Source: Cyclobacteriaceae bacterium (GTDB taxonomy: Bacteria; Bacteroidota; Bacteroidia; Cytophagales; Cyclobacteriaceae). Taken from it: DNA of 62,599 bases. This document shows, piece after piece, positions 1 to 9,637 of this stretch (position 1 is the first letter of the stretch; every line of letters begins with the position of its first letter). Made by a program: the position numbers and the translations under genes. The stretch spans positions 1 to 62,599 of the forward strand of contig JAFIEW010000009.1 of assembly GCA_020832375.1 (NCBI GenBank). The letters run 5' to 3'. The notes beneath the pieces were generated by a model. It saw only the letters and a list, made by a program, of their open reading frames with translations, was not told the DNA's origin and did not search any database.

Positions 1-181
1 AAAACTATTAACTAGATTAAGTGAATTTGAGGGTATTTTTCATGAGAGGCCTAATCATTCGTAACTGATATGATAGGCAATTACAATCTAATGATGCTGC
101 CATTGAAAATAAACGCTCCACGTTTTACCATTTACAGCTAAGCTTTCATCATTTAAAAAAATAAATGCTCACCGCCAAGCA
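1..181. other. Intergenic DNA at the left window edge
   Basis: This AT-rich stretch lies downstream of the minus-strand glycogen synthase. I see no ORF with family character and no convincing terminator hairpin here. Whatever neighbours the glycogen synthase on the left is outside the window. Confidence 0.5.
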
Positions 182-2011
182 TCACCACTCTTCAAGTGTT
201 TTAATATAGGCTTGATGGTAGGCAATGTATAAATTCTTCCAGTCAAATTCTTCAGAAAGATCTTCACTTTTATTACGCATATCGATCCGATGCCTACTTG
301 ACCTATTGATGAAATGATACATTTTATCACATAACTCATTGGCAGCCTCATCAAAAGAGTGATTATCTCTTTTGATCAAATAAATGCCATGATCTTCATC
401 GCCCAGTTGAGTATTTTTCATGTAGGCACCAAAACCCGATAAATCAGATGTGATGGCTGCCACCCCACGGGCTAAGCACTCTATAGGGGTATACCCCCAG
501 GGCTCATAGTAACTAGGAAAAACTCCTAAATGGCATGCACGCACAAAATCACCATAGTCCATTCCGAACAGTGGGTTGGTACTTGAAATAAAATCAGGAT
601 GATAGACAATTTTCACTTTATCTTCCTTCTTATTGAATAGGCCAGCATTTCTCAAAAAATTAAGCACTGGGTCATCTGCATCATTTTGCAGGTTGTGAGT
701 CACCACAGGTGGTAATCCGTCGGACTTCCAGCTTTGAATGGTACGCCTATGCCGAAGGCGCCAGTAGTCGTCCACGAGTTCATTGAGGTCCGGTAAGATA
801 GGGCTCTCTACCTCCGCTGCAGCCTTTCGATATAGTCTTTCTTTGATCTGTGCAACAATAGCATCACAATTTTCATTGATCTTATCTAGCATTGCACGGT
901 TATTGAGTACTTCGGGGTTGATAGAATGAATGGGTTGCTTAGTAATGAAAAACATCACTATGGTCATGTCGGACCCATTCTCCTTAAGTCTGTGGTTTAA
1001 TCTTGCCAAAGCTTCTAAGGTGAGGTCGTAGCCCTTATTGAGGTATTCAAACCTTCCAGAAGTGAAGAAATATAAGGTTTTCTTTAAGTCGAAAGAATAG
1101 GAATTGAAGAAATGACCCATGATGAATTGCTCCAGCTGCTTTTTGTAAAGATGATGTAAATTTTGCACCTCATGCAGTACTGAAAATCGCTCAATATTTA
1201 ACCCATTGGGCAAAACTTGATCCACATTCCTACCTAATAAATGAACACATTCACGCCCAGTGACCTCACTAACAGTAGTGAAAACATGAGCCCCATGTGC
1301 ACAAGCCCTTTCTAGCTTTACAGTAGCCTCGATATTGAAATGTTTGGCTTCTTTTTCCCAATCCATATAGGGAAGATGCTGGTAAAAATTAGGGTCATTC
1401 ATCGCCAAATAGCGCCCTAACAAGGTAGCATGAGTCGTAAATACAATCTTTAGAGGTACCTGATGTCTTCTCAGCTCGGCAATGGCTGTACCCGACATCC
1501 ACTCGTGAAAATGACTGATGAGCTGATTACCCGACTCTAGGCTGGTGTGAGTGAGGGTGGAAAGTAGCTGAAAAACCATATCGCCAAAGGCAAGCACTTC
1601 GTCCATCAGGGGGTCATGATTTTTAAAGTCAATGCCATGGTTTTGCCAATAAAAATATTTGATATCGCCAAGGCGATGCATATGTCCCTTAAAGTTGAGC
1701 AAAATGGTCTGCGGCCTACCTGACACTAACCATCGGCCTGTTTTAATATCCAGTCCGCGGGCACGGCAGGCGTCTACAGCTGCTTTAATAGGCCCGTCTT
1801 CAAACTCCGACTCCTCAAAATCTGTGGCGGCCTCCTTTTCCATATAAGGGCCAATGAGAAAGTAATCTTTATCCCATACTTTACGCATGGTTGGAGCCTT
1901 AGATCGGATCACCGTGTAGATACCCCCTACCTGATTACACACCTCCCATGCAATTTCGGTAAGGAAAGTGTTTTGGATTTTCTCTATTTTTTGATCCTTA
2001 AGATTCAGCAT
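182..2011 (-). CDS. Glycogen synthase, GT3 (eukaryotic-type) family
   Basis: Predicted cytoplasmic glycosyltransferase that extends glycogen from a nucleotide-sugar donor. It is not the usual bacterial GT5 GlgA: the N-terminus (EVCNQVGGIYTVIRSKAP, residues 23-40) and the C-terminal EPWGYTPIE block (about 503-511, two conserved glutamates) are GT3/GYS hallmarks. The segment PNGLNIERF (268-276) is the other recognisable family block. The 609-residue length is normal for the Bacteroidota members of this family. It stands alone on the minus strand, divergent from the GH31 alpha-glucosidase across a 577-bp gap, so synthesis and breakdown of alpha-glucans may be co-regulated; that link is inference. 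Donor specificity (UDP- or ADP-glucose) cannot be read from the sequence. Confidence 0.93.
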   Translation of the reverse strand: MLNLKDQKIEKIQNTFLTEIAWEVCNQVGGIYTVIRSKAPTMRKVWDKDYFLIGPYMEKEAATDFEESEFEDGPIKAAVDACRARGLDIKTGRWLVSGRPQTILLNFKGHMHRLGDIKYFYWQNHGIDFKNHDPLMDEVLAFGDMVFQLLSTLTHTSLESGNQLISHFHEWMSGTAIAELRRHQVPLKIVFTTHATLLGRYLAMNDPNFYQHLPYMDWEKEAKHFNIEATVKLERACAHGAHVFTTVSEVTGRECVHLLGRNVDQVLPNGLNIERFSVLHEVQNLHHLYKKQLEQFIMGHFFNSYSFDLKKTLYFFTSGRFEYLNKGYDLTLEALARLNHRLKENGSDMTIVMFFITKQPIHSINPEVLNNRAMLDKINENCDAIVAQIKERLYRKAAAEVESPILPDLNELVDDYWRLRHRRTIQSWKSDGLPPVVTHNLQNDADDPVLNFLRNAGLFNKKEDKVKIVYHPDFISSTNPLFGMDYGDFVRACHLGVFPSYYEPWGYTPIECLARGVAAITSDLSGFGAYMKNTQLGDEDHGIYLIKRDNHSFDEAANELCDKMYHFINRSSRHRIDMRNKSEDLSEEFDWKNLYIAYHQAYIKTLEEW

Positions 2012-2588
2012 ATTATAGAAAATAGGGATTGGGATGAAGTTTCTTTAAAAGCCAGGCTGAAAATAATAACACTATTTCAAGACTTAATAACTTTGGTTAC
2101 AATATTTCATTTTATTTCTTAAATTCCAATTAAGGTGACTGAATAAGGGTAAATTAAGGCCTTTTTCTAGCCTGTTTAAGAATGCTTCAATCAGTGAATA
2201 CTATTTGAAAAATTACTTGTTCGATGGATGGTTGAGTGATCTTAAGTCAGCGTACCCAATAACCTGGTAAAGGACATAGGTTTTTATCTTTTCGTCTCCC
2301 TGATTGAAGATTTTCAATCGAATAACAACTTGATGCTATCAGTTGAAGTGAAAACTAGTCAAAGATCATCAAACTGCGTCCTCATCCCAAGCAAAATAAA
2401 AAGCAATTTTAGCAATCGATTGCAAGTAAAAATTTATGAATTAGGAATGATTCTTAATGAAATACTTATTACTTTCATGGAAACAATAAAGACTTGCTCG
2501 CTAAGCTTCAACAAGAAAAATTAGAACTAAAAGAAAGCCTCTTTAAATCAAGCGACTGATTTTTTGGAGCTTTGAAAAATAATATATC
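2012..2588. other. Divergent intergenic region, glycogen synthase / GH31
   Basis: The 577-bp gap must hold the promoters of both divergent genes. I find no exact TAnnTTTG element next to either start. The only notable feature is one copy of a dispersed motif at 2381-2396 (CTCATCCCAAGCAAAA, plus strand; see the separate entries). Short ORFs here have no protein-like character. Confidence 0.5.
2381..2396 (+). repeat. Dispersed CTCATC(C/T)CA motif, copy 1
   Basis: The sequence reads CTCATCCCAAGCAAAA, followed by TAAA. It matches six other sites in the window with the consensus CTCATC(C/T)CA(A/C/T)G(C/A)AAAA. It is intergenic, about 190 bp upstream of the GH31 gene. Function unknown. Confidence 0.45.
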
Positions 2589-5024
2589 ATGGAAGAAATC
2601 CAACCAGAAGAAGAAAAGACCTTTGAAGGTAATTATATCGAGTCCTTTCAAAAAAATGATTCAGATGATTTTTATCCCGGCAGTATAATAAGCTGGGAAA
2701 AGAAAGAACGGCATGTGCTTATCTATGCTGAGGACGGCATCTTAGAGCTCAGCATTCACAGCCCTCGAATCATCAAGTTTAGATATGCGAATGATGGTTA
2801 CTTTGAAGATGACTTTTCCTATGCCATCAGCGACGACTACTGTATGGAGGAGACTTCATGGCGTTTTGAGGAATCGGAAGAATCGCTTCTTATCAGCACG
2901 GATCTACTCAATTGCCATATTTACAAAAAAAATATGTGCATGTGCATCAAAGACAAAGAAGGTAATATTTTGGCTGAAGATGAAAAGGGTTACCATTGGA
3001 AAGAGGAAAAGCGATTTGGTGGTAATGTGGTGATCAGTACATTTAAGTGCTCTCCCGACGACAAATACTATGGGCTGGGCGACAAGACTGGAAAGTTGAA
3101 TTTGAAAGGTACTCGAAAAGAGTTGTGGGGTACAGACTGCTACGGCTACGGAAATGACACCGATCCCGTATATAAAAACATCCCTTTTTTTGTCGGGTTA
3201 AAAGATAAATTGGCCTACGGTGTATTTATGGACAACACCTTCCGCAGTTTTTTTGACTTTGGTCATGAGCGACCTGAGGCATTGAGTTTTTGGGCCCAAG
3301 GCGGCGAGATGCGCTATTACTTTATTTATGGCCCAGAGGTGATGACAGTAGCGAAGGAGTATGCCCGCCTTACAGGTAGCTCACCCCTACCCCCTAAATG
3401 GGCACTCGGCTATCATCAAAGCAAATGGAGCTACTACCCTGAATCTACAGTGAGAGAACTTGCGGCTACTTTTAGAGAGAAAAAAGTGCCTTGCGATGTA
3501 ATTCATCTAGACATCGATTATATGCAAGGCTATCGCTGTTTTACATGGAATGAGAGTCGCTTTCCAGATCCGAAAAAGATGATCAGTGATCTGGAGGCCG
3601 ATGGCTTCAAGACCATTTGCATTATTGATCCAGGAATCAAAATCGATAAATATTATTCTGTTTATCAGCAAGGAGTACATAATCGCTATTTCTGTAAGCG
3701 CATGGATGGCGCCTTTTTTAAGGGAAGCGTATGGCCGGGCCCTTGCCATTTTCCGGATTTCACCAAAGCCAAGGTGCGTGATTGGTGGGCAGGGCTATTT
3801 AAAGGGCTTATTGGCAAGGATGGTGTTCATGGCATTTGGAATGATATGAATGAGCCAGCGGTATTTGAAGAAGGCACTTTCCCAAGAGACATACGCCACA
3901 ACTATGATGGACATGCTTGTTCTCACCGAAAAGCACATAATGTGTATGGCATGCAGATGGTACGCGCTACCAATGAAGGCCAAAAGCGATTTAGTGGCAA
4001 TAAGCGAGTGTTTACCATCACTAGATCCGCTTATGCGGGTACGCAGCGGTACAGCTCTGCCTGGACTGGAGACAATGTAGCCACTTGGGAACACCTACAA
4101 ATAGCCAATACCCAGTGTCAGCGCTTGAACTTGAGTGGGATGTCATTTGTAGGCTCTGACGTAGGTGGATTTATTGGTTCGCCAGATGGTGAGCTTTATA
4201 CGCGGTGGATTCAAATGGCGGTATTTCATCCTTTCTTCAGAACACACAGCTCAGGTGACCATGGCGATAAAGAACCTTGGGTTTTCGGAGATGACTATCT
4301 TAAAATTATTCGTAGATTCATAGAGTTTCGATATGAATTGATGCCTTATCTCTACTCAACGTTCAGACAACATGTAGTAGATGGAAGCCCTATTTTAAGG
4401 TCACTCTTCATGGTGGATCAGGAAAATGAAGAGACATGGTACCGCGAGGAAGAGTTTATGATGGGCGACCACATTCTTATCTGTCCTATTACACAAAAGG
4501 GAAGCATCAATCGACGCATGTATTTACCTACTGGCAATTGGATTGATTTTTGGTCGGGTAAGGAATATGCTGGTAAAAAAGAAATTGAGGCGATTGCACC
4601 TATCGATCAGATACCGATGAAAATTAGAAAGGGAGCTGTACTTCCTTTGCAGCCGCCTATGCAGTATGTGGATGAGTTTGAGTTTGAGGCTCTAAAACTG
4701 CATGTTTACAGTTTTGAGTCAGAAGTAGTGAAGTCCCAACTATATGAAGATGATGGTCTTACCTACGACTTTGAGAAAGGAAGTTACTGCCTAAGAACTT
4801 ATGAAACCATCATGGACGACAATGAAATGATAATCAAGCAAAACTTCAAAGGCGAATTTGAAAGTAGCTACACCAAATTCAGAGTGATCATTCACGGTGT
4901 GGCAAATGGTAAATACTACGCAAGTGTTGATGGTGCTAAAAAGGTAGAACTCTCTAAGGGTACCAATATTCCAATGGTGATAGAAGTACCAAAACATTTT
5001 AAGGAGATAAGAATAAGCCAATAA
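2589..5024 (+). CDS. Glycoside hydrolase family 31 alpha-glucosidase
   Basis: Predicted exo-acting alpha-glucosidase that releases glucose from alpha-linked glucans or oligosaccharides. The GH31 nucleophile motif WNDMNEP puts the catalytic aspartate at about residue 419, and SAWTGDN puts the acid/base aspartate at about 495. An N-terminal galactose-mutarotase-like beta-domain (about 35-250) precedes the (beta/alpha)8 barrel, and a C-terminal beta-sandwich (about 640-811) follows. At 811 residues it matches the bacterial family. No signal peptide is visible (the N-terminus is acidic), so a cytoplasmic enzyme working on internal glycogen or imported oligosaccharide is likely. It faces the divergent glycogen synthase gene and ends at a bidirectional terminator shared with degP. 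Confidence 0.93.
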   Translation: MEEIQPEEEKTFEGNYIESFQKNDSDDFYPGSIISWEKKERHVLIYAEDGILELSIHSPRIIKFRYANDGYFEDDFSYAISDDYCMEETSWRFEESEESLLISTDLLNCHIYKKNMCMCIKDKEGNILAEDEKGYHWKEEKRFGGNVVISTFKCSPDDKYYGLGDKTGKLNLKGTRKELWGTDCYGYGNDTDPVYKNIPFFVGLKDKLAYGVFMDNTFRSFFDFGHERPEALSFWAQGGEMRYYFIYGPEVMTVAKEYARLTGSSPLPPKWALGYHQSKWSYYPESTVRELAATFREKKVPCDVIHLDIDYMQGYRCFTWNESRFPDPKKMISDLEADGFKTICIIDPGIKIDKYYSVYQQGVHNRYFCKRMDGAFFKGSVWPGPCHFPDFTKAKVRDWWAGLFKGLIGKDGVHGIWNDMNEPAVFEEGTFPRDIRHNYDGHACSHRKAHNVYGMQMVRATNEGQKRFSGNKRVFTITRSAYAGTQRYSSAWTGDNVATWEHLQIANTQCQRLNLSGMSFVGSDVGGFIGSPDGELYTRWIQMAVFHPFFRTHSSGDHGDKEPWVFGDDYLKIIRRFIEFRYELMPYLYSTFRQHVVDGSPILRSLFMVDQENEETWYREEEFMMGDHILICPITQKGSINRRMYLPTGNWIDFWSGKEYAGKKEIEAIAPIDQIPMKIRKGAVLPLQPPMQYVDEFEFEALKLHVYSFESEVVKSQLYEDDGLTYDFEKGSYCLRTYETIMDDNEMIIKQNFKGEFESSYTKFRVIIHGVANGKYYASVDGAKKVELSKGTNIPMVIEVPKHFKEIRISQ

Positions 5025-5044
5025 GATAACTGAAGCGCAGAACC

Positions 5045-5080
5045 AAAAAAACCGCAACTTATTAGTTTGCGGTTTTTTTT
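5045..5080. terminator. Bidirectional terminator between GH31 and degP
   Basis: ACCGCAA (5051-5057) pairs with TTGCGGT (5067-5073) over a 9-nt loop. An A-run (5045-5050) precedes it and an eight-T run follows, so it can work in both directions. It sits 26 bp after the GH31 stop codon, between two convergent genes. Confidence 0.85.
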
Positions 5081-5208
5081 GCCTAAATCTCGTTTGAGTG
5101 ATACTCATTTCTAGCACTGATGTATGCCAATCTCAACAAACATCATTGAGCTAATCAAGATAATTTTAGTCGATAGCTTGCATTGACTTCTACAAGGAGT
5201 TTCCGTTT

Positions 5209-6744
5209 TTAACTGTCTAGCCCTAGCGCGTAATACTGCATGCTATTTTGACCAGGATATTTTCCTTCTATCAAAACGCCACCCGTCTTATCTTTCAGAA
5301 TTTTCTCTATATCCTCGGGCTTATTAACAGGCTGTCCATCGACCTTGGTAATGATAAAAGAGTCTTTCATGGATGTTCTTTGCTGCAATAAGCTACCTGC
5401 AAGTCGAGTAACTTGCACGCCATTTTTGAGATTTTCTTTTTTGAGGTCTTCCTTACTCAATTCCGTAAAGGTGGCGCCTAGCTGATCTACTCGCTTCGCT
5501 ACTTCCTTGGTGATTACATCGAAAGTGCCTTGTTGATTTTTCAACACTACCTTGATTTCCTTCGATTTACCTTTTCTATCAACATTGACAGACAATTCAT
5601 CACCCGGCCTTTTCTTTGCCACTTCGGCCATCAACTGAGGTGTGGTAGTTACGACTTTACCATCGATTGAAGTGATGACATCGCCCGACAAAATCCCCGC
5701 CTTTTCAGCTGCACCATCAACTGTAACTGAATCGACGTATACCCCTCTTCCAACCTTCAAATTCTTTTCTTCGGCTAATGCACTATTAACTTCACGAATC
5801 ATCACACCCAAGAAGCCTCTTTGTACCGTACCGTATTCGATAATATCTTCCAGCACTTTACTCACAATATTAGAAGGAACCGCAAAGCCATAGCCAGAGT
5901 AAGAGCCTGTAGGGCTTGCAATTGCAGTATTGATGCCAATTAGCCCACCTTGGAGATCCACAAGGGCACCACCACTATTACCTGGATTGATCGCTGCGTC
6001 TGTTTGTATGAAAGACTCTATGGCATACTGCTCCCTTAAAATATTGATATTTCTTGCTTTTGCACTGATAATACCCGCAGTAACGGTAGAATTCAAATTG
6101 AAAGGATTACCAACAGCCAAAACCCACTCTCCCACTTTTGTGGCGTCAGAATCATGAAACTTCAGATAATTTAGACCATCGGTTTCAATTTTTAGGACAG
6201 CCAAGTCTGTATTAGGGTCGGTACCCACAAGCGCAGCCGGAAAAGATCGATTATCGTATAGTGTCACCTCAATTTCATCAGCACCATCGATCACGTGATT
6301 ATTGGTTATAATATAGCCCCCTTCAGTCATGATAACGCCAGAACCCGACCCCATTTGATATCTGGGTTCATTCGGTTGGTTTGGAGCCTGCTGTCGTTGG
6401 CCTGGACCAAAGAAATTATCAAAGAACTCATCACCAAAGAAATCTCTGAAGGGATGAGGTCGCGAGCGAAAGTTACGATCAGGAACTAAACGCTTACTTT
6501 TAATATGCACCACCGCATTCATCGTTTTTTCAGCGGCCACCGTGAAATCAAGTGGGACCGGCTCACCATCTTCATTGTACATATAAGCTGCTCCCATCAC
6601 TGGGGTTTCATTAGAACGCTCAATGATTACTTCACGCTCAGTGATGGTGGATGAAGGCAAAATCAAATAGATTGAAAGCGCTGATATAAAGCCTGTAACC
6701 AAGGCAACAGCAATCAGCTTTACTGTTTCATTCTTCTTTTTCAT
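5209..6744 (-). CDS. degP: DegP/HtrA-type periplasmic serine protease
   Basis: Envelope quality-control protease/chaperone. An N-terminal membrane anchor or uncleaved signal (about residues 8-30) leads into a trypsin-like domain. The triad is readable: His150 in NNHVIDGA, Asp180 in NTDLAVLKI and Ser257 in NPGNSGGAL. Two PDZ domains follow (about 290-385 and 400-500); the first includes the RGFLGVMIREV segment. A disordered FFGPGQRQQAP stretch near 112-121 resembles the LA-loop insertion of the Do family. The 511-residue length fits the family. It is adjacent to a small heat shock protein gene on the same strand, and both are stress genes, although the 260-bp gap and a terminator separate their transcripts. 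Confidence 0.93.
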   Translation of the reverse strand: MKKKNETVKLIAVALVTGFISALSIYLILPSSTITEREVIIERSNETPVMGAAYMYNEDGEPVPLDFTVAAEKTMNAVVHIKSKRLVPDRNFRSRPHPFRDFFGDEFFDNFFGPGQRQQAPNQPNEPRYQMGSGSGVIMTEGGYIITNNHVIDGADEIEVTLYDNRSFPAALVGTDPNTDLAVLKIETDGLNYLKFHDSDATKVGEWVLAVGNPFNLNSTVTAGIISAKARNINILREQYAIESFIQTDAAINPGNSGGALVDLQGGLIGINTAIASPTGSYSGYGFAVPSNIVSKVLEDIIEYGTVQRGFLGVMIREVNSALAEEKNLKVGRGVYVDSVTVDGAAEKAGILSGDVITSIDGKVVTTTPQLMAEVAKKRPGDELSVNVDRKGKSKEIKVVLKNQQGTFDVITKEVAKRVDQLGATFTELSKEDLKKENLKNGVQVTRLAGSLLQQRTSMKDSFIITKVDGQPVNKPEDIEKILKDKTGGVLIEGKYPGQNSMQYYALGLDS

Positions 6745-6962
6745 AGGTGTTCAATTTGTAATAATCAACTTTAATTAATGATTTACCAATTGCAGGAAGC
6801 ATTTATGAAAATAAACAAACTATCCTTGAAATTAATTGAATTACGAGCTTAAATAAGGTTTTATAGTTGGATGCTATACCCAAAAAAATATTTACCTCGC
6901 AGTTGAATAAATTATAATCTCAGAACACAAAACGAGAAAATAATTTTTTGTTGTATTGAGCG

Positions 6963-7000
6963 AAAAAAACTTTGACACCATCTGTCAAAGTTTTTTTTTT
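6963..7000. terminator. Terminator downstream of the small heat shock gene
   Basis: A perfect 9-bp stem, ACTTTGACA (6969-6977) with TGTCAAAGT (6983-6991), has a 5-nt loop. It is flanked by a run of A on one side and ten T on the other, so it can act in both directions. On the minus strand it lies just past the hsp20 stop codon. Confidence 0.88.
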
Positions 7001-7003
7001 AGT

Positions 7004-7444
7004 TTACTTGACTGAAATCAGTCTACTTTTATTTACTTGCTCGTCGGCTAGTTTTGGCAGCTTAATTTTCAAAATACCATTTTGATATTCAGCATCTACC
7101 TTTTCCATTTTTATTTTATTTTCTGGAAGGGTGAAGCTTCGGCTAAAACTACTATAGCTAAATTCTTTTCTGCTGTAGTTGGAGACCTCTGATTCATTAG
7201 TCATCTTTGACTCGCCGCTTACTGTCAAAGTATGATCCTCAATATTTACTTTGAAGTCGTCCTTTTTGTAACCTGGCACGGCGATTTCAAGCTCATACTG
7301 ATTTTCAAGCTCTTTGATATTCACTGGTGGAATACTCACGGATGCATTAGCTCTACTTCTTTCATGAACTGGCTCCTCGTTAAAAAAGCGGTCAACCAAA
7401 TTTGGAAGATAACTACCGATTCCATTTGTTCTTACAAGTGTCAT
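7004..7444 (-). CDS. Small heat shock protein, Hsp20/alpha-crystallin family
   Basis: ATP-independent holdase chaperone that binds unfolding proteins in the cytoplasm. The alpha-crystallin domain spans about residues 37-135, with the consensus-like IAVPGYKKDDFKVNIEDHTL stretch and the typical NGILKIKLPK segment near the end. A short N-terminal arm (NLVDRFFNEE) and a C-terminal tail complete a 146-residue protein of normal size. Single-gene transcript with its own strong terminator. The upstream 350 bp show no exact TAnnTTTG element. Confidence 0.95.
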   Translation of the reverse strand: MTLVRTNGIGSYLPNLVDRFFNEEPVHERSRANASVSIPPVNIKELENQYELEIAVPGYKKDDFKVNIEDHTLTVSGESKMTNESEVSNYSRKEFSYSSFSRSFTLPENKIKMEKVDAEYQNGILKIKLPKLADEQVNKSRLISVK

Positions 7445-7793
7445 AATTGTATAATTTTTTGTTTGCGATTTATTTTCAATTCACATAACAATATACAAAG
7501 GCTATACCAAAGCAAAAACTGTATCAAGAAGGCCATCTAAACTGACAAACCGACCGTGTATAAACATAATTAATCTTTAAAATATGCAATTATGACATAA
7601 AGAATGAAATATTGTCACTTAATTCAATACAAGCTATGCAAAACAAGCTTCTTCCAATCTCGTTTTTTATTCAAATATTGATAAATTAGCACTATTATTT
7701 TCACGCTGTCCAATATGCTACGTAATAATGATGATCCAGAAATAACTTGCTTTTGGATATCATTTGGAAATTGATTTTGTAAAAGCCAAGCAC
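7445..7793. other. Divergent intergenic region, hsp20 / YwqK-like gene
   Basis: About 350 bp between two outward-reading genes. It is AT-rich and contains no supported ORF or RNA. Promoters for both genes are expected here, but I cannot place them with confidence. Confidence 0.4.
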
Positions 7794-9410
7794 ATGAAAT
7801 TAAAACATCTATTTTTTTTAGGAATAGGATTTCTTCTAGCCACATCAAGTATTTCGGCACAAGAAAAAACCACCATTTATAATTCTGATAGTACTCTCAT
7901 AGCAAGAGGTATGGTGGAAAATAACCTGAAGGTTGGTCCATGGATCTATTATGACAATCAAGGACGAAAAGTACAGGAGGGTGAGTTTGCAAATGATAAA
8001 AGAGAAGGACTTTGGGTCATGTACTACCCAAATGGCAGAAAGAGAATGGAAATCAACTTCTCAAGGGATGAGCCTAATGGTGAAGTTAGGGAGTTTTTTG
8101 CAAATGGGAGACTGGCCGCACAAAGTATGTTTACAGATGGCAAAAGAGATGGAAGGTTTAGACAATTCTATGACTCTGGCAATCCGAAAGTAGAAGGAGC
8201 CTATGAAAGAGAACTAAAATCGGGTGAGTGGAAGACCTACTTTCCAAATGGTCGCTTATCCGCTCAGGTCAATTATAAGGGGGATTCTCTTCATGGGCTA
8301 AGGACTACCTTTGATGTATATGGAATGAAAGAAAAGGAAGAAACCTTCGATATGGGTACTCTTGACGGCCCCTACAGAGAATTTGTAGGTACGGTAACAA
8401 CCATAAGAGGTCAATACAAAGAGGGTTTAAGACATGGCGAGTGGCAGGAGTTTTATCCTAGTAGACAGAAAAAAGCTGATAAAGAGTACGATGAGGGTTT
8501 ACCCGTGGGCAAATGGATATTCTACTATGAAAGTGGTGTAACCAGTGCAATTGAAAACTATGAGAATGGATTACCTCAAGGCAGTTGGAAAACTTATTTC
8601 AACAACCGAAGACTAAGATCACAGATCAATTTTGTTGATGGTGAGCCTGAAGGAAATTTTCAAGAGTACCATCGTAATGGTAACTTAAGTGTTGAAGGCT
8701 TCTTTAAAGACGGATTGAGAGATTCGCTTTGGAAAAACTATTTTACCGATGGTGATTTATACGCTGCTGGCATGTATCGTGAGGATTTCAAACATGGTGT
8801 ATGGCAGTATTTCAATGAGGCGAAGACGCTCATTTCTGAGGGGCGTTACGGTGACGGCCTAAAAATTGGGCAATGGTTCAATTATCATCCTAACGGGAAG
8901 CTCCAAAGTATTGGCTCTTACAGACTAGGCGAAATGGATGGCCTTTGGGGAGTATTTTATGATAATGGAAAACTGGAGCAAGAGGAAACTTGGCAGATGG
9001 GAAGACTGATTGCATTGAGTCCGTTTTATTTACCCTCTGGTGAGGAAAAGGATGCAGGTAGCTTTGAAAAAGGTAATGGTATTAGAATCACCTATCACCT
9101 GGATGGCAGGAAATCGAGCGAAATCAATTATGAAGACGGATTACCCAACGGAAAGGCTATCTTTTACCATGATAATGGAAGAAAAGCATCAGAAGGTGAG
9201 ATGAAAAATGGTGAAAAAGAGGGTGAGTGGACTTATTTTTATAACAACGAACGAGTAGAAAGTAAAGGGAAATATAAAGAAAATGAGCCGGTTGGAATAT
9301 GGGAAGTTTTTAATAGAAGAGGGAGTGTAGTAGATAGGATAGACTATGATGAAATCCGTAAGCAAGAAGAGCGAGAAGCGCAATTTCAAAGTCAAAATGA
9401 AGATATCTGA
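7794..9410 (+). CDS. Secreted YwqK/MORN-like repeat protein
   Basis: The ATG at 7794 is preferred over the in-frame ATG at 7764 because it starts a clean signal peptide (MKLKHLFFLGIG... to SISAQ). The rest is an array of about 20-25-residue units built around G-x-W-x-x-Y/F-x-x-N-G/S-x motifs (GPWIYYDNQG, GLWVMYYPNG, GEWKTYFPNG, GSWKTYFNN), close to twenty in all. This is the 'toxin-antitoxin system YwqK family antitoxin' (MORN-related) architecture, abundant in Bacteroidota. The antitoxin label is inherited from database naming; no toxin gene is nearby, so I do not assign that role. A periplasmic or surface structural protein is likely. It ends 135 bp before a strong terminator. Confidence 0.85.
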   Translation: MKLKHLFFLGIGFLLATSSISAQEKTTIYNSDSTLIARGMVENNLKVGPWIYYDNQGRKVQEGEFANDKREGLWVMYYPNGRKRMEINFSRDEPNGEVREFFANGRLAAQSMFTDGKRDGRFRQFYDSGNPKVEGAYERELKSGEWKTYFPNGRLSAQVNYKGDSLHGLRTTFDVYGMKEKEETFDMGTLDGPYREFVGTVTTIRGQYKEGLRHGEWQEFYPSRQKKADKEYDEGLPVGKWIFYYESGVTSAIENYENGLPQGSWKTYFNNRRLRSQINFVDGEPEGNFQEYHRNGNLSVEGFFKDGLRDSLWKNYFTDGDLYAAGMYREDFKHGVWQYFNEAKTLISEGRYGDGLKIGQWFNYHPNGKLQSIGSYRLGEMDGLWGVFYDNGKLEQEETWQMGRLIALSPFYLPSGEEKDAGSFEKGNGIRITYHLDGRKSSEINYEDGLPNGKAIFYHDNGRKASEGEMKNGEKEGEWTYFYNNERVESKGKYKENEPVGIWEVFNRRGSVVDRIDYDEIRKQEEREAQFQSQNEDI

Positions 9411-9544
9411 TCAAGAAGTTTTAATTGATTCCCTATGCTAAAAGTTATTTCAATAGTTAATAATCAGTAGATAGATCAAGATTTGGGTGGACTCAATTTG
9501 AGTTAACTGATTTATTGATAGGTAATTACTAACTATATTAAATG

Positions 9545-9580
9545 AAAGGGAGGCTTTAACGATAAAGCACTCTCTTTTTT
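9545..9580 (+). terminator. Terminator of the YwqK-like gene
   Basis: A two-part stem: AAAGGGAG (9545-9552) pairs with CTCTCTTT (9570-9577) with one wobble, and inside it GCTTTA (9553-9558) pairs with TAAAGC (9563-9568). There is a single bulged A and an ACGA loop, and the T-run extends to 9580. It cleanly separates this transcript from menA. Confidence 0.8.
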
Positions 9581-9614
9581 ACTTTAATGGCAGTAGCACA
9601 AAGATTTTTATTCT

Positions 9615-9622
9615 TACTTTTG
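9615..9622 (+). promoter_or_regulatory. Predicted menA -7 promoter element
   Basis: TACTTTTG matches the Bacteroidota -7 consensus TAnnTTTG exactly. It lies just after the upstream terminator and about 16 bp before the GTG at 9638. If it is used, an ATG at 9587 would be outside the transcript, so this site decides the menA start. No clear -33 TTTG is seen. Confidence 0.5.
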
Positions 9623-9637
9623 CAAAAAAAAAACACT

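Noticed and set aside
3795-4094. 99-codon ORF opposite the GH31 gene
   Set aside because: It lies entirely antisense to strongly conserved GH31 catalytic sequence, so it is a shadow of that coding frame.
7794-9410. YwqK-like protein as the antitoxin of a toxin-antitoxin pair
   Set aside because: It has a signal peptide and about twenty repeats, and no toxin-like gene is adjacent; the label comes from family naming only.
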